Shown: one piece after another, positions 25,521-34,608 of the stretch
Numbering within the stretch: position 1 is the stretch's first letter
How the letters are laid out: every line of letters starts with the position of its first letter
Notes under the pieces: generated by a model
What the model was told of the DNA's origin: nothing
Database searches by the model: none
The model's input: the letters and a program-made list of their open reading frames with translations, nothing else
Program-made: the position numbers and the translations under genes
Assembly: GCA_937125455.1 (NCBI GenBank)
Contig: CAKZLK010000014.1
Location: 1-59,187 of the forward strand
Origin: an uncultured Aequorivita sp.
GTDB taxonomy: Bacteria; Bacteroidota; Bacteroidia; Flavobacteriales; Flavobacteriaceae
Direction: 5' to 3'
DNA length: 59,187 nt

Positions 25521-26825
25521 ATGCGTACCAAAACCTTAAAAAAGAACAAGATAAACGTTGTAACCCTTGGTTGCTCTAAAAATGTGTATGACAGTGAAGT
25601 GCTGATGGGCCAATTGCGCGCCAGCAACAAAGAGGTTGTACACGAAGAGGAAGGCAATATTGTGGTGATTAACACTTGCGGATTTATTGCAAATGCGAAG
25701 GAAGAAAGCATCAATACCATTCTTGAATACGTTCAAAAAAAGGAAGAAGGTACAGTAGATAAAGTTTTTGTTACGGGCTGTCTTTCCGAAAGATACAAAC
25801 CAGATCTTCAAAAGGAAATTCCGAATGTAGATGAGTATTTTGGAACCACGGAACTTCCTGGATTGCTGAAAGCTTTGGGAGCTGATTACAAACATGAACT
25901 GATTGGCGAACGAATCACAACAACTCCAAAGAACTACGCATATTTTAAAATTGCTGAGGGCTGTGACCGCCCGTGCTCATTTTGCGCCATTCCAATTATG
26001 CGTGGAAAACACCGTAGTACGCCAATGGAAGATTTGGTTACAGAAGCCGAAAAGCTTGCTGCGAAAGGAGTGAAGGAGTTAATATTAATTGCGCAGGATT
26101 TAACTTATTACGGTCTCGATCTGTACAAAAAACGAAACCTTGCAGAACTGCTTCAAAAATTGGTAAAAGTTGAAGGTATAGAATGGATTCGTTTGCATTA
26201 TGCCTTCCCGACGGGTTTTCCGATGGATGTTTTGGAAGTAATGCGCAACGAGACTAAAATCTGTAATTATATAGACATTCCGCTGCAGCACATTGCAGAT
26301 CCAATTTTGAAATCCATGCGCCGCGGAACTACCAAAGCGAAGACCACAAAATTATTGGAAGAGTTCAGAGCTGCAGTTCCCGAAATGGCAATTCGCACCA
26401 CCTTGATTGTAGGTTATCCAGGTGAAACTGAAGAAGATTTCCAAACCCTGAAACAATGGGTGAAAGATATGCGTTTTGAGCGCTTGGGTTGTTTTACATA
26501 CAGTCATGAAGAGAATACACACGCTTATAATCTGGAAGACGATGTTCCTGAAGATGTGAAAATGGACCGCGCCAATGAAATTATGGAGATACAATCACAG
26601 ATTTCTTGGGAATTGAACCAACTTAAAATAGGCCAGGAATTCCGTGTTGTGATTGACCGTAAAGAAGGCGGTTACTTTGTGGGAAGAACAGAGTTTGACA
26701 GCCCAGATGTAGACAATGAAGTTTTAATTAATGCCGAAGATGATTATTTGCGTACAGGTGAATTTTTCAATGTAAAAATAACAGCTGCAGAGGATTTCGA
26801 TCTTTATGCTGAAGTTGTTAAATAA
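25521..26825 (+). CDS. rimO: Ribosomal protein S12 methylthiotransferase RimO
   Basis: 434 residues. The UPF0004 domain (VVTLGCSKNVYDSEVLMGQL, with Cys at GCSKN, NTCGFI and TGCLSERY) binds one 4Fe-4S cluster. The radical-SAM core has EGCDRPCSFCAIPIMRGKHRS with the CxxxCxxC motif. The C-terminal TRAM region (about 370-434) is acidic, as in RimO. The enzyme adds a methylthio group to the conserved Asp of ribosomal protein S12. The GCSKNxYDSE motif separates it from MiaB. Confidence 0.96.
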   Translation: MRTKTLKKNKINVVTLGCSKNVYDSEVLMGQLRASNKEVVHEEEGNIVVINTCGFIANAKEESINTILEYVQKKEEGTVDKVFVTGCLSERYKPDLQKEIPNVDEYFGTTELPGLLKALGADYKHELIGERITTTPKNYAYFKIAEGCDRPCSFCAIPIMRGKHRSTPMEDLVTEAEKLAAKGVKELILIAQDLTYYGLDLYKKRNLAELLQKLVKVEGIEWIRLHYAFPTGFPMDVLEVMRNETKICNYIDIPLQHIADPILKSMRRGTTKAKTTKLLEEFRAAVPEMAIRTTLIVGYPGETEEDFQTLKQWVKDMRFERLGCFTYSHEENTHAYNLEDDVPEDVKMDRANEIMEIQSQISWELNQLKIGQEFRVVIDRKEGGYFVGRTEFDSPDVDNEVLINAEDDYLRTGEFFNVKITAAEDFDLYAEVVK

Positions 26826-26842
26826 TTAAACTGTGCCTGGTC

Positions 26843-26870
26843 ACAGAGCAAAGCCGAAGCATTGCTCTGT
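26843..26870. repeat. REP-like hairpin between convergent genes
   Basis: A perfect 9-bp inverted repeat (ACAGAGCAA at 26843-26851 with TTGCTCTGT at 26862-26870), without a T tract, in the 68-bp gap between rimO and the LytTR gene. The left arm and loop (GTCACAGAGC...GAAGC) resemble the start of the element at 43233, so both may belong to one dispersed repeat type. Confidence 0.5.
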
Positions 26871-26893
26871 ATGTTGAGGTAGTTAATTCATAG

Positions 26894-27652
26894 TTATTTA
26901 AAGCGAAGCATGGTCTCTAAGATTTCATTAATCTGTTTCCGTTTTTGTCTTGAAACGGGAATTTCAGTGTTATCGCCCATAATTAAACTACCTCCGTCCT
27001 GTTTTAAAATTCCTTTTACAAATATGGGATTTATAAGGTGTGATTGATGAACCCTTATGAAGTTGTGATCCGTCAACATATCTTCTATTTCCTTTAAAGT
27101 TCGGCTGATCAAAATTTTTCTTTCGTCCTTTAAGAAGAAGTTGGTATAATTGTTATCAGACTGGCAACGGATAATATTTTTAATTTCAACAATATTATAA
27201 CCAACCCCTGTTGGCAGTGCAATTTTTGTGCGTTCTTTAATTGAACCTTGAAGATTGTTCTGGAATAATTGCCACTGCTCCGGACTTGTTTTTTTTCTTC
27301 TTTTTTCCCAGTTAGCGAGTGCTGTTACAATGTTTCTCTCTGTAATTGGCTTCAAAAGATAATTGATGGCACTATAATTAAAGGCGCGAATGGCGTACCG
27401 ATCATAGGCTGTTGTAAAAATTATATCGAAATCTATCGGTAACAGTTTATCTAGTAATGCGAAACCGTTCAAATTGGGCATTTCAATATCTAGAAAAAGT
27501 AAATCGGGTAGATTGTTTTGTATGAATTCTAAGCCTTCTAAAGGATTCGAGAATATGCCAGTAATCACATAGTCCGAATGAACTTTTTCAATAAGATTTG
27601 CAAGTACATTGGTGCAGTGCGCCTCGTCGTCAATGATTATTACCTTTGTCAT
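26894..27652 (-). CDS. LytTR-family response regulator
   Basis: 252 residues. The receiver domain (1-120) has the acidic pocket IIDDEAH and the phosphoacceptor D55 in LLFLDIEMPN. The C-terminal LytTR DNA-binding domain (about 148-250) contains IIRCQSDNNYTNFFL, ISRTLKEIEDML, FIRVHQSHLINP and PVSRQKRKQI. It is encoded 3 bp after the sensor kinase, and the pair forms one two-component system. LytTR regulators usually bind pairs of short imperfect repeats; no target sites were identified. Confidence 0.94.
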   Translation of the reverse strand: MTKVIIIDDEAHCTNVLANLIEKVHSDYVITGIFSNPLEGLEFIQNNLPDLLFLDIEMPNLNGFALLDKLLPIDFDIIFTTAYDRYAIRAFNYSAINYLLKPITERNIVTALANWEKRRKKTSPEQWQLFQNNLQGSIKERTKIALPTGVGYNIVEIKNIIRCQSDNNYTNFFLKDERKILISRTLKEIEDMLTDHNFIRVHQSHLINPIFVKGILKQDGGSLIMGDNTEIPVSRQKRKQINEILETMLRFK

Positions 27653-27655
27653 ATT

Positions 27656-29683
27656 TCAATAAGAATAGGTTAGTGTTACTCGGGTTCCAAGAGGTGTGTT
27701 TTCAACTTCAAGATCAATAATTTCAAGACTTATTGAAGTATCGTTTGAATGATTGTATAGAGCTAATCGTTCTTGGGTGATGTTTGTACCCATTGACTTA
27801 TGGAGTTTTTTCTTCTCGCTGCTCCTTTTTCTGCCAATGCCATTGTCTTCAATTATTATTTTTAAACATTCACTAGTGTCAAAAATAATGGTCAGTATCT
27901 TTTCAGGATTATCGCTTGTGCTCAGGCCATGCCAAATAGCATTTTCAACAAAAGGCTGCAATAAGAGCGGGGGAATTTGAAATTGAGATAGTTCTTCTCG
28001 TGAAGAAACTAGGATGCTATAATTAAAGTTGTTGCCCATTCTATTTTTTTCCAATGAAAGGTAGAGCTCCAGAATTTCAATTTCTTCCTCTACAGTAATA
28101 ATTTCCCGATTACTATTCTGCAGTATGCCGCGAAGCAGTGTTGAAAAATCGTCAAGATATTTCACTGCATCGTCGTTACGAGAGGTCATTATTAAATGTT
28201 TTATAGAATTAAGACTATTGAAAAGGAAATGTGGATTCATCTGTGAACGCAAGGCAAGCATTTCCATTTCCTGCAGCTTTTGGGTAAATGAATTTTTTAT
28301 TTGTTCCTCCTTTTGTTTTTCTATTTTAGAATAAAGCTGAATAAGTTCTTCAGTTTTTTCATTTATTTTTTTATCTAGTTCAATGCGCATGTTCTCTTGC
28401 ATGAGCTGGTTTTTTTTCAATTGCTCAATAAGACTTTGACTCGCTGTTTCTTTTTCCTTTTGAAGGAGAAAAATGTTTTCCCCAATAGCAATTGAAAAAC
28501 AGAAGACCTCCGCAAGTAAACCGACCTGAAAAACAATGTTGGATGAATATGGAAAAGAAAAAATACTTTCTGGATGCGAAGGATTAAAACTATAAGCTAA
28601 ATAAAAGGCCAAGATGGCACCTATAAAAAAAAACGTTTGGCCTACAATAAAATACTTCAGAAGCGGATGTTTTACTTTATATATTATCCAAAATATTAGC
28701 GCAAAATTTAGTGGTAACACTATAAATCTTACAGTTGAAAATATGAAGTCCCCAACAGTAAGGTACTCCCAAAAAATATTATATATAAAAATGGCAATGG
28801 CATACAGAAAGCAAAACCTTCCAAAATAGATGAGAATATTAGAAAGCCTTTGATCATATTTTTTAATTTCCAGCAAATTCAGAATAAAAAATATATAAAA
28901 ACCAATGAACAAGAATTGGGAGGACTCTGTAAATTTCGTAGCAATTATCGGAAAATTCAAGAAAAAATTACCCACTGTTGCTGAAGAGGTTCGTACTACC
29001 GTAAAAGCATAAATTATTTGAAAAAATAAATATCCCAAATAATAGAGGTACAATTTTTGGCGAAGCCGCATCCAAAAAACTAACCCGAAAACGAAAACGG
29101 TTAAAAGTGAAACAATATAGAAGAAAATAAATGCTACTGGCTTGGCCTCATATTTTGATTGTATATATGTTTGTAGCAAGTACTCTTCTTTTGAATAGAG
29201 CATGGTATGTGAAAAGTCTTTTTTCTTTTTGATACTACTAAGCCTTACGTAAAAAAGAGATTTCTCAAACGAAGGTATTTTGAGTTCCGTGAAATAAAAT
29301 TCATTTTTATTGGAGCGATTGTATAAAGGAACAAGGCTTCCATTTTTGAATATTTTAACGTCACTATCAATAAATTGATAAATGTCAGTGTAATCATGGG
29401 CACTCAAGTAATATGCTTCTAATAATTCTTTTGAAGTGTTTTCAACTTCAAATTTTAACCAAATAGCTGAACCTGGCTCGTTTTCAAAAAGGGAGTCATA
29501 TTTTTTCCAAGCACTTTCTTTTTGTACCTCTTCAAAAGTGGTTTCAAGGTTTGTACGTATTGCATGTACTTCAGGATTATTGAATAGATGTACATTTCCA
29601 ACAATGGAATCACTAACTATCTGTGCGGAAACCTGCCCCAGACCAGCCAAAAAACTAAATACTATGAATAAGGAGCTTTTCAT
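27656..29683 (-). CDS. 7TMR-DISM sensor histidine kinase (LytS-type)
   Basis: 675 residues. A signal peptide (1-20) precedes a periplasmic 7TMR-DISM extracellular-2 beta domain (about 25-165), seven transmembrane helices (about 180-390) and a coiled coil (about 400-465). The His_kinase domain follows, with MNPHFLFNSLNSIKHLI carrying the phosphorylated His, and then the HATPase with PFVENAIWHGLS as N box and IIEDNGIGR as G box. The DISM domain is thought to sense carbohydrates or similar small ligands. The downstream LytTR regulator is the partner. The divergent neighbour is a beta-helix lipoprotein gene, a reasonable regulatory target. Confidence 0.93.
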   Translation of the reverse strand: MKSSLFIVFSFLAGLGQVSAQIVSDSIVGNVHLFNNPEVHAIRTNLETTFEEVQKESAWKKYDSLFENEPGSAIWLKFEVENTSKELLEAYYLSAHDYTDIYQFIDSDVKIFKNGSLVPLYNRSNKNEFYFTELKIPSFEKSLFYVRLSSIKKKKDFSHTMLYSKEEYLLQTYIQSKYEAKPVAFIFFYIVSLLTVFVFGLVFWMRLRQKLYLYYLGYLFFQIIYAFTVVRTSSATVGNFFLNFPIIATKFTESSQFLFIGFYIFFILNLLEIKKYDQRLSNILIYFGRFCFLYAIAIFIYNIFWEYLTVGDFIFSTVRFIVLPLNFALIFWIIYKVKHPLLKYFIVGQTFFFIGAILAFYLAYSFNPSHPESIFSFPYSSNIVFQVGLLAEVFCFSIAIGENIFLLQKEKETASQSLIEQLKKNQLMQENMRIELDKKINEKTEELIQLYSKIEKQKEEQIKNSFTQKLQEMEMLALRSQMNPHFLFNSLNSIKHLIMTSRNDDAVKYLDDFSTLLRGILQNSNREIITVEEEIEILELYLSLEKNRMGNNFNYSILVSSREELSQFQIPPLLLQPFVENAIWHGLSTSDNPEKILTIIFDTSECLKIIIEDNGIGRKRSSEKKKLHKSMGTNITQERLALYNHSNDTSISLEIIDLEVENTPLGTRVTLTYSY

Positions 29684-29890
29684 TAATCAGCTAAAATACT
29701 ATTCTAGCACCTATAATTTTAAGTTTTTTAGAATTCAGTTCTTTTTAATGAGTATTTGGTATTTTTTTCACTTTCTGCCAAATTCTAATTTGCGCTATCC
29801 AAATTCTCGCCGCCCATTTTACAAGGCATAAGCAATCTTTAGGTTTGCTCTACAAATTCTACAATACGTAAAATCTAAACTATTTTAATT

Positions 29891-31099
29891 ATGAAAAAGT
29901 TATTGAAAAACCTTTTTAAAAGTACAACTCTTTTTATGTTGTCTGCACTTTCCTTGATAGCAGTTTCCTGCTCCAGCGATGACCCTGTTGAAACACCAGT
30001 AAGTGTTGAACCTATTCAACTAGATTGTGATTACTTTCTAGAAAATAGAACCTTAGTAGACAATCCAGCCGCTCCTGTGGATTACATAGTGAGTTGTAAT
30101 GCCCAAGTAAGAGCTAATCTTATAATAGAACCAGGGGTGGTTATTGCTTTTACTCCAGATTCTGGACTTAATTTCTTTGAAACCGTATCTTCCATCCACG
30201 CAGTGGGAACAGCAGATAAGCCAATTATTCTTACTGGAACCCAAACTACACGCGGTTCTTGGCGCGGACTTTTTGTTGATAGCGCCAATGCCGCCAATAT
30301 TATGGAATACGTTACTGTTAGTTATGGCGGTGGCCAAGCTTTCAATAGTAATGGCGACCGTGGTAATATTATTGTTTACGCAGACGCTGCCCTAACCTTG
30401 AAAAATTGCGCTATAATTCAGAGTGAAACATCTGGACTTAATGCTGTGTATCCAAATGCAAATATTACTTTGCAAAACAATATTTTTACAGGCAATGCAA
30501 ATCCGTTGCTTATAAATACTGTTTATGCAACGCAAACCTCTGCCACAGATAACTATGCTGGCAATGATTTGGATAGAGTACTGCTTTACAACTATTCGGC
30601 AGAATTTCAAACCCCAAGTGTTTGGAAAAATATAAATGTACCCTACCGTGTTACAACTCTATACGGAACTCAAGTAAATGCAAGAGGTGAATTAACAATT
30701 GAACCTGGTGTAATCATAGAAATGGCTGCTGGAACAAGTTTTAATATTCGCGATACTGGCGGTTTAAAAATGGTGGGAACAGCTGCATTGCCTATAATAA
30801 TAAGAGGTGTTAACGATGTTCCAGGTGCTTGGAATGGTATAAAGATGGATGGGACAAACTCTATGAATGAAATTGCTTTCGCACAAATAAGTAATGCTGG
30901 GGAAGACCCGACAACTAATAAGGGTGCTGTAAGCCTATGGTATAATGCAAAACTCAACATACACGATACGCAGTTTAAAGATTTAGCTTCCTGTGGCGTT
31001 TACGGTAGATTGGCAGGAGGACAAACCGTCAATCCAAATTACTCCTCTTCAAATCTTATATTTAGTAATGCTCCCTGCACAGAATTTTTTGAATATTAA
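29891..31099 (+). CDS. Right-handed beta-helix lipoprotein
   Basis: 402 residues. The lipoprotein signal is clear: MKKLL..., hydrophobic stretch, LIAVSC lipobox with the modified Cys near residue 27, followed by SSDD. Acidic residues right after the Cys are common in surface-exposed Bacteroidota lipoproteins. The rest consists of beta-helix turns (LIIEPGVVIAFTPDSGL, TIEPGVIIEMAAGTSFNI, LKNCAIIQSE, ITLQNNIFTGN) of the pectate-lyase-like type, arranged in two halves that resemble each other. No polysaccharide lyase catalytic Lys/Arg cluster can be assigned. A TAGGTTTG promoter element lies at 29840-29847. Confidence 0.82.
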   Translation: MKKLLKNLFKSTTLFMLSALSLIAVSCSSDDPVETPVSVEPIQLDCDYFLENRTLVDNPAAPVDYIVSCNAQVRANLIIEPGVVIAFTPDSGLNFFETVSSIHAVGTADKPIILTGTQTTRGSWRGLFVDSANAANIMEYVTVSYGGGQAFNSNGDRGNIIVYADAALTLKNCAIIQSETSGLNAVYPNANITLQNNIFTGNANPLLINTVYATQTSATDNYAGNDLDRVLLYNYSAEFQTPSVWKNINVPYRVTTLYGTQVNARGELTIEPGVIIEMAAGTSFNIRDTGGLKMVGTAALPIIIRGVNDVPGAWNGIKMDGTNSMNEIAFAQISNAGEDPTTNKGAVSLWYNAKLNIHDTQFKDLASCGVYGRLAGGQTVNPNYSSSNLIFSNAPCTEFFEY

Positions 31100-31147
31100 C
31101 ATAAATAGGGAGGCTATCTCCCTAAACTAATTAGCCAAACTTTGTTT

Positions 31148-31187
31148 AAACCTTCCCCAAATATAATTTTGTGGGAAGGTTTTTTAA
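31148..31187 (+). terminator. Intrinsic terminator after the beta-helix lipoprotein
   Basis: A 10-bp stem (AAACCTTCCC at 31148-31157 with GGGAAGGTTT at 31173-31182) and a T tail. Confidence 0.85.
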
Positions 31188-31227
31188 TTGAAGAAATACT
31201 GGCCGCGGAAACTTAGTTACTAATAGT

Positions 31228-31235
31228 TACCTTTG
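31228..31235 (+). promoter_or_regulatory. -7 element of the TTG-initiated glycosyltransferase gene
   Basis: TACCTTTG matches TAnnTTTG and lies 22 bp before the proposed TTG start. No well-spaced upstream TTG was found. Confidence 0.4.
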
Positions 31236-31257
31236 AAAAAATCCTGAAATCAGAAAC

Positions 31258-32484
31258 TTGAAGCAACTTTTAATAATAGGCCACACTTTTCCAGAACCTT
31301 CCACAACCGCGGCGGGAAGCAGGATGATGCAATTAATAGGATTGTTTGCTGAAGAAAATTATCAAATCACCTTTGCCAGTACAGCTTCTGTTTCTGAGCG
31401 AACCTTCAACCTTGATACGCAAAACATTTCGGTAAAAAGTATACTGTTGAACGATACTTCTTTTGATGAATTTATAAAAGAATTAAATCCTAAAATCGTC
31501 GTTTTTGATCGCTATATAACTGAAGAACAATTTGGCTGGAGAGTTTCTGAAAATTGCCCAAATGCTTTAAAAATACTCGACACTGAAGACTTGCATTTTC
31601 TGCGAAAGGCTAGGGAAGAAGCAATAAAAAACAACAAACCAATTTCTGAAGTAAATCTATTTTCTGAAACTGCAAAGCGCGAACTTGCTAGCATTTTGCG
31701 TTGCGATTTGTCGCTTATCATTTCAGTATATGAAATGGAACTGCTTCAAAATACTTTTAAAATTTCTTCTGAAATACTTTACTATTTGCCTTTTCTGGTT
31801 AAAGCTATTTTCAAAGAAGTAAAAATTTCTTCTTTTGAAAAACGTTTAAATTTCCTTGCTATCGGTAACCTTTTGCACGCTCCCAATGTAGATTCGGTTT
31901 TGCAGTTAAGGGAAATTTGGCCAGAGATAAAAAAACAACTTCCAAAGGCAGAACTTCATATTTACGGAGCCTATGCGCCACAACAAATCCTTCAGCTTAA
32001 CAATAAAAAAGAAGGATTTATAATTAAAGGTTGGGCGGAAGATGTGGAAACGGTTATGAATAATTATCGCTTACAACTTTCACCATTGCGTTTTGGCGCA
32101 GGACTAAAAGGCAAACTTTTGGATGCCATGCGTTTTGGATTGCCTTCGGTAACCACGAAAGTAGGAGCTGAAGGGATGTGTGGGGAATTTCAATTCGGCG
32201 GAAGCATCACAAGTTCAAAAGAAGACTTTATAAATACTTCGGTAAAATTATATTCTGATGAAAAAATTTGGAAGGATGCGCAACAAAATGGTTTCGAAAT
32301 CATTCAAAAGCGCTTTCTGAAAGATCTTTTTTCCGAAGATTTTAAAAGACACACCCGTACCCTTTCTAAAAATATTGAAAAACATCGCCAAGAAAACTTC
32401 ATAGGACAAGTCCTGCAGCACCAAAGTTTGCAAAGCACAAAGTATTTGAGCAAATGGATTGAAGAGAAAAACCGTATTGATTAA
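31258..32484 (+). CDS. Glycosyltransferase, GT4/GT1-like (GT-B fold)
   Basis: 408 residues if the TTG at 31258 is used. A TGA stands in frame at 31234 and the first in-frame ATG comes 22 codons later, inside the first beta-strand/loop unit, so TTG is the only start that gives a complete N-terminal domain (KQLLIIGHTFPEPSTTAAGSRM). The C-terminal domain has FLAIGNLLHAPNVDSVL, HIYGAYAP, FIIKGWAEDVETVM and LSPLRFGAGLKGKLLDAMRFGLPSVTTKVGAEGM, the nucleotide-sugar-binding part of GT-B enzymes. The acceptor is unknown. The gene precedes a PAP2 phosphatase gene with a 79-bp gap. Confidence 0.85.
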   Translation: MKQLLIIGHTFPEPSTTAAGSRMMQLIGLFAEENYQITFASTASVSERTFNLDTQNISVKSILLNDTSFDEFIKELNPKIVVFDRYITEEQFGWRVSENCPNALKILDTEDLHFLRKAREEAIKNNKPISEVNLFSETAKRELASILRCDLSLIISVYEMELLQNTFKISSEILYYLPFLVKAIFKEVKISSFEKRLNFLAIGNLLHAPNVDSVLQLREIWPEIKKQLPKAELHIYGAYAPQQILQLNNKKEGFIIKGWAEDVETVMNNYRLQLSPLRFGAGLKGKLLDAMRFGLPSVTTKVGAEGMCGEFQFGGSITSSKEDFINTSVKLYSDEKIWKDAQQNGFEIIQKRFLKDLFSEDFKRHTRTLSKNIEKHRQENFIGQVLQHQSLQSTKYLSKWIEEKNRID

Positions 32485-32563
32485 CAACAGCATTTCCACA
32501 CCTTAACACATTCTTCACGATTTTTAAAATCAAGCTATTTATATTTAAATTTTGCCTTTTAAA

Positions 32564-33292
32564 ATGAAAGAATCCCTAATAGCATTTATAAAGAATTTCA
32601 GAAACTTTCTTTGGCGTACCTTTCATAAGGGTAATCCCAAACTGCCTTATATTATTATAGTTGTCGTTTCATTTATAATAGTTGTTGGCGGATTAAACCT
32701 TTTCATTGAACTGACAGAGACCTTAAAAGAAAGTATGCTTGCCCAATATGACCGGCAGATTACTGATTTTGTTATTGCCTACCGAAGTCCTTCACTCACT
32801 CAATACTTTATTTTTATGACTGATGTTGGGGATATTTATGGATATCTAGTGGTACTCATTCTCGCACTCATAATATCATGGGTGTTTTTTAAAAACTGGC
32901 GCTACATTGCTCAAACCGTATTAGTATTGCTGTTGGCTTCCATTTCAAACACTATGCTAAAACGTTTTATAGACCGTGCAAGACCAGGAATTGAACATTT
33001 GGTTTCCGTAGAAACATTAAGTTACCCTAGCGGTCACGCGATGAGTGCCATGGCATTTTACGGATTTTTGATATATCTTTTTTACAGATTCAAAATGAAC
33101 AGTTGGCTTAAATATGGGATCATTCTTTTATTGTGTTTTATTATCTTAAGCATTGGTATTAGCCGTATTTACCTGGGCGTGCATTTTCCTTCCGACATTG
33201 CTGGCGGATATATTGCTGGTTTGATTTGGGTGTTTTTCTGTATCTTGATATTCAATTTGGTCGAGGTGTTCAGAAAAGATCCAGAATCCTAA
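32564..33292 (+). CDS. PAP2-family membrane phosphatase
   Basis: 242 residues from ATG 32564. The three phosphatase motifs are complete: KRFIDRARPG (C1), YPSGHAMSAM with the catalytic-site His (C2), and SRIYLGVHFPSDIAGG with the nucleophilic His (C3). About six transmembrane helices are visible, with the active site facing the periplasm. Substrates are lipid phosphates such as phosphatidic acid, phosphatidylglycerol phosphate or undecaprenyl pyrophosphate. The residue pattern alone does not choose among them. Confidence 0.92.
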   Translation: MKESLIAFIKNFRNFLWRTFHKGNPKLPYIIIVVVSFIIVVGGLNLFIELTETLKESMLAQYDRQITDFVIAYRSPSLTQYFIFMTDVGDIYGYLVVLILALIISWVFFKNWRYIAQTVLVLLLASISNTMLKRFIDRARPGIEHLVSVETLSYPSGHAMSAMAFYGFLIYLFYRFKMNSWLKYGIILLLCFIILSIGISRIYLGVHFPSDIAGGYIAGLIWVFFCILIFNLVEVFRKDPES

Positions 33293-33469
33293 TGCGTGCG
33301 ACATTTTGACCCTTTAAAAATCCTAACAAGGCAACTTTGTCCATAGGGTCTCCGGCTAGTAATATTTTTGTAAATCTTATCAGTATAGTTTTTTTCTTGG
33401 GTGATTAATATGCGCCACGCCACAACTTTTTAAAAGACCACACCGTCCATTTTTTTTCACAAAAACTAC

Positions 33470-33565
33470 AGACGCCACGCAGCCCTCGCACGAGCACATC
33501 GCCATATTGGAAGAAGAGAATAAGGTGTTGGAAAATTAAGGTGGAAACGCTTATGGGCTAATGCT
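33470..33565 (+). pseudogene. Decayed copy of the HTH-gene 3' tail (copy 1)
   Basis: Bases 33492-33533 encode EHIAILEEENKVLE, matching ERIDALKEENKLLT at the C-terminus of the HTH protein (37538-37885). One extra base then shifts the frame into TAA at 33537, while the DNA continues with AAGGTGGAAAC as in the intact gene. Upstream bases 33471-33491 still resemble the linker. No HTH region remains. This fragment and its flanks fill the 412-bp gap 33293-33704, which has no intact gene. Confidence 0.6.
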
Positions 33566-33572
33566 AAAGTAG

Positions 33573-33603
33573 TTGGGTTTTGTTTTATATTTGGAGTTAT
33601 ACA
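33573..33603 (+). promoter_or_regulatory. Promoter after HTH-tail copy 1
   Basis: TTG at 33573-33575, a 20-bp spacer and TATATTTG at 33596-33603. It would transcribe the CPBP protease gene 100 bp downstream. An inverted repeat (GGATAAA/TTTATCC, 33632-33658) lies in the leader. Confidence 0.5.
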
Positions 33604-33704
33604 ATATAACTTTAGCTAAGGGGATAAATACTATAATGGTGTTTATCCATATGCTACCTGTACAAATAATCTTAAAATCACTCTATTTGATAAGTAGATA
33701 AACA

Positions 33705-34466
33705 ATGAAAAAGGAACAAAGTAACCTAATGAAAATAGCAATTTCGTTTGCCGTTTTGTTTGTTTTGTATCATTCAGCCGAATACATGCTTTTATTTAAA
33801 AATAGTGTTGTTGGGTTTTTTGTTTTTCAGTTTCTTTTTTTTCTGTTGGCTTGGCTTTTAGGAAATTGGAATTCTAAAAATGGATTTGGTTTTTGGGGAC
33901 TGTCATTTTCTAAACTAAAGGTAAAACATCTGCTAATCGGTATATTGCTAGGTTTGGTATTGTATGGTGTTCCTTACCTAATTTCATTGTCCCTTGGAAT
34001 TGAGTTCGTGTCAAAAATACCCCCTTGGACTGATATTTTCACAGCGAGTATTCCGTTTGTTTTTGGTGTAATTTTTTCTTCATTTTCTGAAGATATTTTA
34101 ACAAGAGGAACTGTTTTCCGTCTTTTCAATAACAAAATAAAAACCGTTTGGATTATACTTATATCCGCCACAATTTATTTATTAAACCACATTTATAGAC
34201 TTAATGATGGGTTGGACACACTTTCGTACCTCTTTTTGTTAGGTGTTCTATTTATTATTCCTTTAATATTTACTAAAAGCTTATGGATTACTGGATTTAT
34301 GCACTGGTCTGGGAACGCCTTTTTTTATATTTCACATAATGTAATCCAGACTGATAGCAACTTGAACTATATAACTCCAAATCAAATTTTCGTCTTGTGG
34401 ATTATGCTATTGATACCAATTGTTTGGTATTTTTTTAGAAGATTTAAATCAAAGCTTATTTCCTGA
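33705..34466 (+). CDS. CPBP-type (CAAX-like) intramembrane protease
   Basis: 253 residues with about eight hydrophobic helices. Motif 1 is E129-D130-ILT-R134 in FSSFSEDILTRGTVFRLFNN; the family normally has EExxxR, so the second acid is Asp here. Motif 2 is in IYLLNHIYRLND (His near residue 165) and motif 3 in MHWSGNAFFY. These are the Abi/CPBP glutamic proteases, which cut within membranes. Some members provide bacteriocin immunity, others process membrane proteins. It follows a decayed HTH-tail copy and its promoter, which places it in the accessory island. Confidence 0.82.
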   Translation: MKKEQSNLMKIAISFAVLFVLYHSAEYMLLFKNSVVGFFVFQFLFFLLAWLLGNWNSKNGFGFWGLSFSKLKVKHLLIGILLGLVLYGVPYLISLSLGIEFVSKIPPWTDIFTASIPFVFGVIFSSFSEDILTRGTVFRLFNNKIKTVWIILISATIYLLNHIYRLNDGLDTLSYLFLLGVLFIIPLIFTKSLWITGFMHWSGNAFFYISHNVIQTDSNLNYITPNQIFVLWIMLLIPIVWYFFRRFKSKLIS

Positions 34467-34550
34467 TACGCTTCAAGATAAAAATTTACACCAGGCCCAG
34501 CTGTCGCCACCTTTGCCAAAACGAAATAGAAAACCAACGACAAATGTCCC

Positions 34551-34587
34551 AAAAAAAGAGCCTGCAATTAGCAGGCTCCGTTTTTTT
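34551..34587. terminator. Bidirectional terminator
   Basis: An 8-bp GC-rich stem (GAGCCTGC at 34558-34565 with GCAGGCTC at 34571-34578) with A7 on the left and T7 on the right. It lies between the convergent CPBP and DUF4440 genes. Confidence 0.85.
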
Positions 34588-34608
34588 ACTTTATTGAACT
34601 AAGAGTGA

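Noticed and set aside
33632-33658. Inverted repeat GGATAAA/TTTATCC as a terminator or riboswitch
   Set aside because: Weak AT-rich stem without T tract; kept only as a remark in the CPBP promoter entry.
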